This document shows positions 8,964-17,086 of a stretch of DNA of 64,000 bases, one piece after another; position 1 is the stretch's first letter, and every line of letters begins with the position of its first letter. Origin of the DNA: Terrisporobacter glycolicus ATCC 14880 = DSM 1288 (lineage in GTDB: Bacteria; Bacillota; Clostridia; Peptostreptococcales; Peptostreptococcaceae); the NCBI RefSeq assembly GCF_036812735.1, contig NZ_CP117523.1:2604001-2668000 (forward strand), read 5' to 3'. Both the position numbers and the translations under genes were made by a program. The notes beneath the pieces were generated by a model. The model made no database searches. It was not told the DNA's origin and saw only the letters and a list, made by a program, of their open reading frames with translations.

Positions 8964-9085
8964 CATTTAATTCTGTCTTTTTTACCATATATATATTATA
9001 AATATTTTTTTATATTTAATTAATATTTTGATATTATTTCTCTATAATTTTATTATGATGATAAGTTATGGGAGGAATTATTTAT

Positions 9086-10435
9086 ATGAGAATTTTTTTA
9101 ATAATTATTATTACAATAATAATGCTAATATTTAGCGTTTTTAATAATATTTTTTTAGGATACGGTTTAACTATTTCTTTAATTTTATTTTCTTTAGTCG
9201 GCCTAAAAAGAAATAAAAGCATAAAGGAGCTTCTTGAATTATATACCTTTGAATCTAAAAGAAGCTTTCCAATTATAAAAATTTTATTATTAATTTCAAT
9301 TTTAATAAGTGTTTGGTTAAGTTGTGGAACAATTCCTGCAATAGTTTATTATTCACTAAAATATATTAACCCTAATCTATTTATTTTATTTTGTTTTTTA
9401 ATCCCAGCTTTAACATCCTTTTTGATTGGAACTTCCTTTGGTACTATAAGTTCTATAGGCATACCTCTTATTATTATTGCACAGGCATCTAATCTTAACT
9501 TAAATTTAGTAGGAGGAGCAATTATGTCTGGGGCATATTTAGGTGATAGATGTTCACCTTTATCTTCTAGTTTACTTCTTCTATGCAATTTAACTAACGT
9601 TGATTTATTTAAATATATTAGAAAAATTTTCATTTTTGGTATTATTCCAACTATGGTTAGTATTATTTTTTATTTATTATTCTCCTTTAAAAATCCTTTA
9701 ACTTTTATTGACAATTCACTAAGTTTAACTTTATACAATGATTTTCATATTAGTTTTATTTTATTAATACCAGCTATTATAATTATTATTTTATCGTTAA
9801 AAAAAGTTTCAATTTCAAAATCAATAACTATAAGTATAATAGCTTCAATAATAATTTGCTTTATTATTCAAAAAATAACTATGATAGATTTGTGTAATTA
9901 TATTATATTTGGATATAAAGCCTCTTCATCCTTATCAAATATTATTAAGGGCGGTGGCATTATTTCCATGCTTAAAACTTGTTATATAATTATTATTTCA
10001 TGCTGTTTAACAGGATTTTTTAGTGGATTAAATATTTTTAATGGTTTAGAGACGTATTTGAAAAAAATAAAACTAAATAAGAGTAAGTTATTTTTAGTAA
10101 CCTTATTTCTTGGCTTAATAATTGCATCTATTGGATGTAGCCAAACTATAGCTTTTATTCTAACTATAGAAACACTTAAAAATAGCTACGAGAATTATAA
10201 TAATGAAGATATGGCTATGGAATTTTCCAATTCCGCAATCGTTACATCTGCCTTAATCCCATGGTGCATAGCTGCACTCGTTCCTACTTCAGTCTTAGGC
10301 ATAAGTAATTACAAATTTATCCCATATGCTATTTTTCTATATATAGTCCCATTTTGTCATTTATGTTATTGTATCTACTTGGATTTTTATAAAGATAAAT
10401 CACAAAAAAATTTTTCTAAAACAAAAACTTTTTAG
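9086..10435 (+). CDS. NhaC-family membrane transporter, third and divergent
   Basis: About 449 residues from the ATG at 9086. This start is chosen because GGGAGG lies 10-15 nt upstream and would fall inside the coding region if the earlier ATG at 9068 were used. Around ten hydrophobic segments and the motif SGAYLGDRCSPLSSS, the counterpart of the GDHCSPISDTT signature in the two LysW proteins, place it in the NhaC superfamily. It is much more divergent, shorter, lacks the signal-like N-terminus and has no riboswitch. It runs opposite to lysW copy 1 from the shared 8.9-9.1 kb intergenic region. The substrate is unknown; an amino acid or Na+/H+ exchange are both possible. Confidence 0.8.
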   Translation: MRIFLIIIITIIMLIFSVFNNIFLGYGLTISLILFSLVGLKRNKSIKELLELYTFESKRSFPIIKILLLISILISVWLSCGTIPAIVYYSLKYINPNLFILFCFLIPALTSFLIGTSFGTISSIGIPLIIIAQASNLNLNLVGGAIMSGAYLGDRCSPLSSSLLLLCNLTNVDLFKYIRKIFIFGIIPTMVSIIFYLLFSFKNPLTFIDNSLSLTLYNDFHISFILLIPAIIIIILSLKKVSISKSITISIIASIIICFIIQKITMIDLCNYIIFGYKASSSLSNIIKGGGIISMLKTCYIIIISCCLTGFFSGLNIFNGLETYLKKIKLNKSKLFLVTLFLGLIIASIGCSQTIAFILTIETLKNSYENYNNEDMAMEFSNSAIVTSALIPWCIAALVPTSVLGISNYKFIPYAIFLYIVPFCHLCYCIYLDFYKDKSQKNFSKTKTF

Positions 10436-10496
10436 AAATAAATTTATTATTATATATTTATAGGAATGTTATTAAGATAATTTTTTATACCTTCTA

Positions 10497-10547
10497 ATAA
10501 AAATAGTAATAGTTTTAATCGGTTATTATTAAAATTATTACTATTTT
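10497..10547. terminator. Bidirectional terminator between the third NhaC gene and tcdA remnant
   Basis: Long AT-rich hairpin with arms AAAATAGTAATA-TTTTAAT and ATTAAAA-TATTACTATTTT. A-rich and U-rich flanks allow it to work in both directions between two convergent genes. Confidence 0.7.
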
Positions 10548-10563
10548 AGTTTTAAAATTCAAA

Positions 10564-11209
10564 CTATTTTATATCAAGTAAGTCCTTTATAACCTGAGAT
10601 GATATTATCAATCCTCCACAGGAAGACATAAAAGGCATACTTCCTGGTAGTATTCTATGGCCATTTGATATCTTTTCCTTAACTTCTATAGGTTGCTCTG
10701 TGGAAAATACTACTTTTAAATGCTCTATTCCTCTATCTCTAAGTTCTTTTCTCATAACTTTAGCCAATGGACAAGTATGAGTATTTGAAATATCATTAAT
10801 TTCTATCTTTGTGGGATCTAACTTATTCCCCATACCCATGGAACTTATTATTGGTATGCTTTTATTTAAACATAGTTGAATTAATTGAAGTTTTGATGAA
10901 ACCATATCTATAGCATCTACAACATAATCATAATTTTGACTAAATATTTTGTTACTACTTTCCTCATTAAAAACACAGTTTACTGCATTTATATTTAAGT
11001 CTTTATTTATATCTATTAATCTATCTTTTACTACTTGAACCTTATCTTTGTTTAAATTAGAATTTAATCCAGGTAATTGTCTATTAAAATCACTTTCTTC
11101 AACCTTTGCATAATCTACTATAGTTATATTTCCTATGCCAGCCCTTATTAAGGCCTCTACACAAAAACTACCAACTCCACCTACTCCTATGACAAGAACA
11201 TGAGAATTT
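10564..11209 (-). pseudogene. tcdA: 5'-truncated tRNA threonylcarbamoyladenosine dehydratase (TcdA)
   Basis: The open frame of ~215 codons matches the ThiF/E1-like enzyme that cyclises t6A to ct6A in tRNA (not the clostridial toxin of the same symbol). Visible are the nucleotide loop VIGVGGVGSFCVEALIRAGIG, the FNRQL motif, and the C-terminal ILPGSMPFMSSCGGLIIS. Family members begin about 25-30 residues earlier. Here an in-frame TAA sits only a few codons before the glycine loop, and there is no plausible start or ribosome binding site. The break lies just beside the terminator of lysW copy 2, so loss of the 5' end may be linked to arrival of that copy. An internal ATG at 10905 gives only the C-terminal half. 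Confidence 0.75.
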
Positions 11210-11223
11210 ATTAATTAAATACT

Positions 11224-11270
11224 AAAAATCCCTTCAAATTATTGTATCTAACAATCTAAAGGGATTTTTT
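11224..11270 (-). terminator. Intrinsic terminator after lysW copy 2
   Basis: Arms AAAAATCCCTT and AAGGGATTTTTT with an inner ATTGT/ACAAT stem, just past the transporter stop. U-rich on both strands. Confidence 0.85.
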
Positions 11271-11285
11271 ATATTTTATAATAAA

Positions 11286-13031
11286 TTAAGCTATTAAATT
11301 TTCTTCCTTTTCATCTATATCTACACTTTTTCCAAGTATTTGTATTCCTATAAACATTGCTATAAATGCTAAAGGGATTATTAAATAAATTGGAAGTCCC
11401 ATTCCTGCTGGTATATACCCAAATAATATGGCTATGCTTCCAACGAATAAAGCATATGGCATTTGTGTTCTAACATGGTCTATATGATTACATCCAGCTC
11501 CCATTGATGAAAGTATAGTTGTATCTGATATTGGGGAGCAGTGGTCTCCGAATATAGAACCTGTAAGCACTGCACTTATACAAACTATTATATAAGACAT
11601 ATCTGGACTTATAGAATGAGCTAGCGGAATAGTCAGTGGCATAAGTATACCCATAGTTCCATAAGATGTTCCTGTCGCAAATGAAATTATTCCACCTAGT
11701 ACAAATATTATACTTGGTAATAAAAAAGCTGGTACAGAACCTGATAATAATTGTATTAAGTATCTAGCTGTTCCAAGTTCTTTTATTACTGACGAAAGTG
11801 ACCATGCACATATTAGTATTACACAAGTTATAACTAAAGTTTTCATTCCATCTACCCATATATCTAATCCTTGTGATACAGTAAATATTTTCTTACATAC
11901 ACCCATTGCTATAGCAACTACACCTGCAAATGAAGCAGATTGGAATAGCGCTACAGATGCATCAGCATTAGAAAATGCTTCTCTTATTGCTACAAATGAT
12001 AGTGGTGAGTTATTAAATATTTGGATTAAACTTACATCATTTCCACTCATTATTGTTGTATAACCACTGTAGTAAAATGCAAATAATGATCCAACTATTA
12101 GTATACCTATTGGTACTATAGCATTCCATATATTTAATTTAACTCCTTGAAGTGGTTCTAAATCACTATGTTCATTACTTATTTTTTCATCTATATCTTT
12201 ATTAGAAACTAAATTTGTATTTCCTCTTCTAGCTCTTAACTCTGCTTCTCTCATTGGTCCAAACTCTTTTAATAGCACTGCCGTTATAACTATAAATCCA
12301 AGTATTAATATATTGTAAAATCTATATGGTAATGTACTTAAAAATACACTAAATGCATTTGTATTTACTCCTATAGCATTAAATCCATCGCCAATTAGTC
12401 CAACTTCTAAACCTATCCAAGTTGAAATTATTGCTATTCCTGCAACTGGCGCTGCTGTAGCATCTATTACAAAGGCAAGTCTTTCTCTTGAAATATTCAT
12501 TTTATCTGTAACTGGTCTCATCATCGGACCTATTATTAATGAATTTGCATAGTCGTCAAAGAATACTAAAAGTCCTGCTACCCATGTTATAAGCTGAGCA
12601 CTTCTTGCGCTTTTTGCTTTTTTAGCTAGTGATTCAGCTATTGCTTTTGCTCCGCCCATTTTAGCAACTAAGTTGATTACTCCACCTATTGCTAGAACTT
12701 GAAGTATAATTCCTGCGTTCCATGGATCGGCTAATGCTCCAACAGCTCTATCTACTAAATCTAAAAATGCATTAAATAGCGCAGAGAAAATATTTATACT
12801 ATTTAAGTTTAATAAAAATCCACCTGACATAACTCCAATAACCAAAGATACTATAACATTCTTAGTTATAAAAGCCAAAATAATAGCTACAAGTGGTGGT
12901 AATAGTGTTAATAGTCCATACTTTTGTGCATTTATTACAGCCATATCTTGTTCAGCTGCAAAACTCGTTACGCTTGATATTAAAATCAGTATAGTTGTCA
13001 TTAATAATAATCTTACATTTCTTTTTTTCAT
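11286..13031 (-). CDS. lysW: NhaC-family lysine transporter, LysW type, copy 2
   Basis: A 581-residue membrane transporter strongly similar to the product of 6885-8633 throughout, including the signal-like N-terminus (RNVRLLLMTTILILISS), identical long blocks in the core (DDYANSLIIGPMMRPVTDKM) and the signature GDHCSPISDTTILSS. The ATG at 13031 has the same GGGGGAAAT ribosome binding site as copy 1. It carries its own lysine riboswitch, terminator and promoter, so the whole transcription unit, not just the coding region, is duplicated. Expected role: high-affinity or Na+-coupled lysine uptake repressed by lysine. The substrate rests on the riboswitch and family precedent. Confidence 0.9.
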   Translation of the reverse strand: MKKRNVRLLLMTTILILISSVTSFAAEQDMAVINAQKYGLLTLLPPLVAIILAFITKNVIVSLVIGVMSGGFLLNLNSINIFSALFNAFLDLVDRAVGALADPWNAGIILQVLAIGGVINLVAKMGGAKAIAESLAKKAKSARSAQLITWVAGLLVFFDDYANSLIIGPMMRPVTDKMNISRERLAFVIDATAAPVAGIAIISTWIGLEVGLIGDGFNAIGVNTNAFSVFLSTLPYRFYNILILGFIVITAVLLKEFGPMREAELRARRGNTNLVSNKDIDEKISNEHSDLEPLQGVKLNIWNAIVPIGILIVGSLFAFYYSGYTTIMSGNDVSLIQIFNNSPLSFVAIREAFSNADASVALFQSASFAGVVAIAMGVCKKIFTVSQGLDIWVDGMKTLVITCVILICAWSLSSVIKELGTARYLIQLLSGSVPAFLLPSIIFVLGGIISFATGTSYGTMGILMPLTIPLAHSISPDMSYIIVCISAVLTGSIFGDHCSPISDTTILSSMGAGCNHIDHVRTQMPYALFVGSIAILFGYIPAGMGLPIYLIIPLAFIAMFIGIQILGKSVDIDEKEENLIA

Positions 13032-13193
13032 TTTATTTCCCCCTATGTGATAGTTGTGAATATTTCAGGGTTTTGTCATTTTTAATAAAATTTGCTTTGC
13101 TCATGTTAATAATGGTTTATAACATAAATCCATTATTCCATTAAGTAGTTGAAAATTAATATTTTTTAATAAAAAATATTAATTTCTTTGTAA

Positions 13194-13222
13194 TAAAAAA
13201 ACCTTGATGGCTTCATCAAGGT
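13194..13222 (-). terminator. Expression-platform terminator of lysine riboswitch 2
   Basis: AACCTTGATG and CATCAAGGTT arms, then a run of U on the minus strand, between the aptamer and the lysW ribosome binding site. The stem sequence is nearly the same as in riboswitch 1. Confidence 0.85.
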
Positions 13223-13257
13223 TAAAATTACATACTAAAAATATTCTTAGTTCTTCT

Positions 13258-13422
13258 CAATGATAGCTCAACACTAAAATTAGTGACAGTTGTATACATA
13301 TTTTATATACACCCAGCTATATAACCTTAAAGCCTCAGTTATACGCTTCGGCAATATTTCCTTTTTTAATAAATCATCGTGCTACCTCATTATTAATACT
13401 TATAAATATTGCACCTCTACCT
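13258..13422 (-). promoter_or_regulatory. Lysine riboswitch (L-box) 2
   Basis: The minus strand shows the same ordered L-box segments as copy 1: GTAGAGGTGC (13411-13420), GAAATATTGCCGAAGCG, TTAAGGTT, GCTGGGTG, CAACTGTCACT, and GAGCTATC at the 3' end. The peripheral stems differ from copy 1 while the core is kept, as expected for two aptamers that both remain functional. Confidence 0.95.
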
Positions 13423-13443
13423 ATATATTCACTTGTTTTTTAC

Positions 13444-13472
13444 AGTATATAATATATGCTTTACAAATACAA
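13444..13472 (-). promoter_or_regulatory. Sigma-A type promoter of lysW copy 2
   Basis: On the minus strand TTGTAT (13467-13472), 17 bp, TATACT (13444-13449). The distance from -10 to the aptamer is 24 nt, identical to copy 1. A TTGACA at 13489-13494 is an alternative -35, but its paired -10 is weaker. Confidence 0.6.
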
Positions 13473-13519
13473 TACATTTTGTTCAAATTGTCAAAATTAT
13501 ATTTTTTTACTGTAATCAT

Positions 13520-14116
13520 CTATGAATTCATATAATAAAATACAAAGCCATAAGGTATCCAATCTGATATATTTGAACTTAGTAAAGAGTAATTAAGCTC
13601 ATCTAAAGTTATTTTATTATCATCTAATAAGTATACATAAGTTTTCTTATTTTCTTGAAATAATTTTAAATATTTAAAACTGTATTCAAAATAATCTTCC
13701 TCTTTATCATCTCTATACTGATCTCTAGAGTCATCTTCAATCATAAAGAATTTATTGTCTTTGCAGGATAAGTAAGTCAGTATTGGGTCCTCTTGTTCAG
13801 TATATTGAACTATTAACACACTATCTTCTTTTTTCTTTTTACTATTATTATAAAAATTATTCCATATTTTCTTATTTGCTACTATTTGTTCATCTTCTAT
13901 AACTACAATATTATTTTTTTTTGCTTTTTCAGCTGTTAAATTCTTGGATTCTCCATAAGATTTTAATATTTCTTTTACTTTTTGTGAATCTTTTGCTGAA
14001 TATATTTTAAGTTTTTCCTCACTAAAAGTATCTATAGCCTTTTTAGTATCAGCATTTTCACATCCTAATAAACTACAAAAAGTTATAAAAATAATAATAT
14101 AAATTATCTTTTTCAT
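13520..14116 (-). CDS. Hypothetical lipoprotein
   Basis: A 198-residue protein not recognised beyond its export signal. A lysine start, hydrophobic core and lipobox SLLGC place the lipidated cysteine at C19. The mature part is hydrophilic and charged (NNSKKKKEDSV, SRDQYRDDKEEDY) with no motif I can assign. It lies between the lysW copy 2 leader and lplA, in its own unit; GGGGGAA near 14130 is the ribosome binding site. Confidence 0.7.
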   Translation of the reverse strand: MKKIIYIIIFITFCSLLGCENADTKKAIDTFSEEKLKIYSAKDSQKVKEILKSYGESKNLTAEKAKKNNIVVIEDEQIVANKKIWNNFYNNSKKKKEDSVLIVQYTEQEDPILTYLSCKDNKFFMIEDDSRDQYRDDKEEDYFEYSFKYLKLFQENKKTYVYLLDDNKITLDELNYSLLSSNISDWIPYGFVFYYMNS

Positions 14117-14174
14117 CTTATTCCCCCCTATATACTGATTATTACTATCTTCTTTTTTTTTTTAACAATTCCTT

Positions 14175-14205
14175 CAATTTTCATTCTCTATGATTATGAA
14201 AATTG
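14175..14205. promoter_or_regulatory. Perfect inverted repeat in the lipoprotein/lplA divergent region
   Basis: Perfect 10-bp arms, CAATTTTCAT (14175-14184) and ATGAAAATTG (14196-14205), separated by 11 bp. It lies between two divergently transcribed genes. No U tract adjoins it on the needed side, so an operator is more likely than a terminator. Confidence 0.4.
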
Positions 14206-14305
14206 CGACAAATTCTTTAATTATTAATATTTATTAAAGGAAATTCTCATATTTTGTTGAATATTAGTAAAATATCTGATTACAAAATTTATGGAGGAAT
14301 AGACT

Positions 14306-15292
14306 ATGCTGTTAATCAATAATACTAGTACAAATGCTTACTTTAACTTGGCTATGGAAGAATATTTTTTAAAAAATACTACTGAAGATATATTTATGCT
14401 CTGGAGAAATGAAAGCGCTATAATTGTAGGCAAAAATCAGAATACATTATCTGAAATTAATTATGAGTATGTAAAAGAAAATAAAATAAAAATCGTAAGA
14501 CGACAATCTGGTGGTGGTGCTGTTTTTCATGATTTAGGTAATATAAACTTTACATTTATTTCATGTAATGATAATACCTTTAGTGATTTTAAGCGATTTA
14601 CTATGCCAATAATAGATGCTTTAGAAACTTTAAATATACATGCTGAATTTTCAGGAAGAAATGATTTACTCATTGATAATCAAAAGTTTTCAGGCAATGC
14701 CCAGTATAATTATAAAAATAAGGTAATGCATCATGGTACACTATTATTCTCATCTGAAATAAATGATTTATCTAGTGCGTTAAAAGTAAAACCATCTAAG
14801 TTTAAAGGAAAGAGTGTAAAATCTGTTAAATCCCGTGTTACAAATATTAGTAATCATTTAGACAAAAATATGACTGTTTTAGAGTTTAAAAATTACTTAA
14901 TGAACTTTATAAATAGCCAGGATGAAAATAATCGTCTCTACGAATTAAGTGCACAAGATATAAATGAAATTAACAAATTAGCAGAAGAAAAATATAATAC
15001 TTGGAAATGGAATTTTGGTCATTCACCTAAGTATGCTCTTAATAATGAAATTAAGTACCCTGGTGGTAATATAGAATTTAGTTTAAATGTTAAAAAAGGA
15101 CTAATTAATGAGATAAAATTCTTCGGAGATTTCTTTGGTAAAAAGGATGTTTCTTATATAGAAGATATATTAAAAAATATAAATCATAATGAAAATAGTA
15201 TTAAAGCTATCTTAAATAATATTGATATAAATGATTATTTTTTAAATTGCAATATAGATATATTAGTTGATGGAATAATGGGTGCAAAGTAA
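14306..15292 (+). CDS. lplA: Lipoate-protein ligase A
   Basis: A 328-residue ligase that activates lipoate with ATP and attaches it to lipoyl domains such as glycine cleavage H protein or 2-oxoacid dehydrogenases. The N-terminal catalytic domain shows the family motif RRQSGGGAVFHDLGNINFTF near residues 66-85, then SGNAQ and HHGTLLFSS. The C-terminal accessory domain (about 240-328) is present, so it is the full LplA type. GGAGG precedes the ATG by 10 nt. It stands alone, facing the VTT-domain gene. Confidence 0.93.
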   Translation: MLLINNTSTNAYFNLAMEEYFLKNTTEDIFMLWRNESAIIVGKNQNTLSEINYEYVKENKIKIVRRQSGGGAVFHDLGNINFTFISCNDNTFSDFKRFTMPIIDALETLNIHAEFSGRNDLLIDNQKFSGNAQYNYKNKVMHHGTLLFSSEINDLSSALKVKPSKFKGKSVKSVKSRVTNISNHLDKNMTVLEFKNYLMNFINSQDENNRLYELSAQDINEINKLAEEKYNTWKWNFGHSPKYALNNEIKYPGGNIEFSLNVKKGLINEIKFFGDFFGKKDVSYIEDILKNINHNENSIKAILNNIDINDYFLNCNIDILVDGIMGAK

Positions 15293-15306
15293 ATTTAAAA
15301 TTAAAA

Positions 15307-15334
15307 TGAAGAATAGACCTTTGCCTATTCTTCA
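15307..15334. terminator. Bidirectional terminator between lplA and the VTT gene
   Basis: Ten-base arms TGAAGAATAG and CTATTCTTCA. The hairpin includes the last codons and stop of the minus-strand gene. Confidence 0.7.
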
Positions 15335-15915
15335 TGCATTCTTTTCTTTTCAAAATTATCTAAATCCTTATTTAGTTTATTTCCTATTTTCCAAGCAAAA
15401 AATGTTATTAAAATTAAAGTTAATACTTTCAAAGGATTTGTTATAAAACCAATTATGTCTTTTCCTATATAACTAACTATAAAAAACATAACTAATTTTC
15501 CTGCTACTACTGCAGATACAAAGTCTGTAGTGTGTCTTTTGGCTAATCCTTGAGATATTGTAACCACACAAGCTGGTAAAAATGGACAAGCATAAGCAAA
15601 AAATAATAGCATAAACCCTTTTTCTTCTACCCAATCAATTGCTTTTTCTACTTTTTCATTTTTTAATAATTTAACAAATTTTTTATTGCTAATTTTCTTA
15701 ACTATTAAAAATAGACATATAGTTCCAGCTGTAGAACCTATCCACGATATTATTAACCCTTGATACATACCAAATAAGGCCGCGTTAGCAGTAACAATTG
15801 CAACTAGCGGCAGTATAGGCAGAAAACTTTCTATAAATACACTTGTTAATCCAACAACAATAGACAATAACCAATAATCATTTACTATATTATATATGTT
15901 TTGAATATATTCCAT
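15325..15915 (-). CDS. VTT-domain (DedA/TVP38-related) membrane protein
   Basis: A 196-residue membrane protein with about five hydrophobic segments. The VTT/SNARE-associated core is visible as ESFLPILPLVAIVTANAALFG, then GSTAGTICLFLI, and the paired FAYACPFLPACVVTISQGLAKR, where the conserved F/P pattern of the DedA superfamily occurs. Members are linked to lipid scrambling and membrane homeostasis. The exact role of this subgroup is not known. Monocistronic; its 3' end overlaps the terminator it shares with lplA. Confidence 0.8.
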   Translation of the reverse strand: MEYIQNIYNIVNDYWLLSIVVGLTSVFIESFLPILPLVAIVTANAALFGMYQGLIISWIGSTAGTICLFLIVKKISNKKFVKLLKNEKVEKAIDWVEEKGFMLLFFAYACPFLPACVVTISQGLAKRHTTDFVSAVVAGKLVMFFIVSYIGKDIIGFITNPLKVLTLILITFFAWKIGNKLNKDLDNFEKKRMHEE

Positions 15916-16086
15916 AAATATCTCCTTTTTATCATTTTAAAATCATTATAAATAATTATACCATAATAAATTTTTTTAAATCTATTGTGAATAAATTTTC
16001 ATTTTTTCTTAACAATTTGCACCTTTATACACTATTTTCTTAATTTTTTCTTACTATTTTGTTATTTATTCTTTTTAAATTCATAC

Positions 16087-16117
16087 AAAAAAGATTGCTA
16101 AAAAGCAATCTTTTTTA
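16087..16117 (-). terminator. Intrinsic terminator after the MscS channel gene
   Basis: Arms AAAAAAGATTGCT and AGCAATCTTTTTT around AAAA, beginning at the channel gene's stop codon. Confidence 0.9.
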
Positions 16118-16972
16118 TTTTAATATTTGTTTTACATGTAAATCCATTTGAGGATATGGTATTGAAATCTTTTCCTCATCAAATCTAATTTTAACTTGTT
16201 CTAATAAATCATAGTATACAGTCCAGTAATCAGGTGTTTTTACCCAAACTCTTACAGCAAATTTTAAAGAACTAGGTCCTTGTTCAAATAATCCAACAAA
16301 TGGCTCTGGATAATCAAGAATTAGTTTATTTTTAGCTACTATTTCTTTTAAAACACTTCTAACTTTTAAAATATCACATTCATATCCTGCTGAAAATGTT
16401 AAATCAACTCTTCTAGTTTCTTTTGTAGAATAATTTATTAAACTTCCATTTGATAAAGTTCCATTTGGTATTAATACAACTTTATTATCTACTGTAGTTA
16501 AAGTAGTATAAAATACGCCAATTTGTTCAACTGCTCCTTCAAATTGAGCCGCTTGAATATAATCTCCAACTTTAAATGGTCTAAGAAGTAAAATTATAAA
16601 TCCTCCAGCAAAGTTTGATAAACTACCTTGAAGTGCAAGACCTATAGCAACCCCAGCCGAAGCAACTATAGCTGCTAGTCCTGATAACTTTAGTTCCCAG
16701 TATGCACCTGCAATTACAAGCACTAATAAGCCTTTTAAAGATATACTTATAAATGATCTTGTAAACTTTACTAATGTCATATCTACATTTCTTTTTTCTG
16801 CAAAAGTTACAAATCTTTTTGATAATCTATTTATTATTTTAAATCCTATTATTATTAAAATTGTACCTATTATTAACTTTATTCCACTACTTAGTGCCCA
16901 ATCTAATATTTTTGTAGCCATAGTTTCCATGGTCATATTTTTAAAATTCATATTTTGTATTTCTTCAATCAT
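16115..16972 (-). CDS. Small-conductance mechanosensitive channel (MscS family)
   Basis: About 285 residues from the ATG at 16972, chosen because TTGGAGG lies 9 nt upstream; the longer form would start inside that signal. Three N-terminal membrane helices end in the pore-lining TM3, with the Ala/Gly pattern AAIVASAGVAIGLALQGSLSNFAGG. The beta domain (RPFKVGDYIQ, VVLIPNGTLSNGSLINYS) and alpha/beta C-terminal domain follow. It opens under membrane tension to release osmolytes during hypo-osmotic shock. It has its own terminator and no operon partner. Confidence 0.93.
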   Translation of the reverse strand: MIEEIQNMNFKNMTMETMATKILDWALSSGIKLIIGTILIIIGFKIINRLSKRFVTFAEKRNVDMTLVKFTRSFISISLKGLLVLVIAGAYWELKLSGLAAIVASAGVAIGLALQGSLSNFAGGFIILLLRPFKVGDYIQAAQFEGAVEQIGVFYTTLTTVDNKVVLIPNGTLSNGSLINYSTKETRRVDLTFSAGYECDILKVRSVLKEIVAKNKLILDYPEPFVGLFEQGPSSLKFAVRVWVKTPDYWTVYYDLLEQVKIRFDEEKISIPYPQMDLHVKQILK

Positions 16973-17086
16973 CAATTTACCTCCAAGTCTATTACATATA
17001 TAAATAAAATAATACACTTTTTCGAGAAAATTGTCTAGAATAGTTGCAAATAATTATAATAAATCATATCATGTAAATTTATGTAA

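Noticed and set aside
10564-10905. A separate 113-residue gene
   Set aside because: It is the C-terminal half of a longer open TcdA frame and has no ribosome binding site of its own.
6885-13031. Calling the two NhaC proteins plain Na+/H+ antiporters
   Set aside because: Each has its own lysine riboswitch, which together with the published LysW assignment makes lysine transport the better call.
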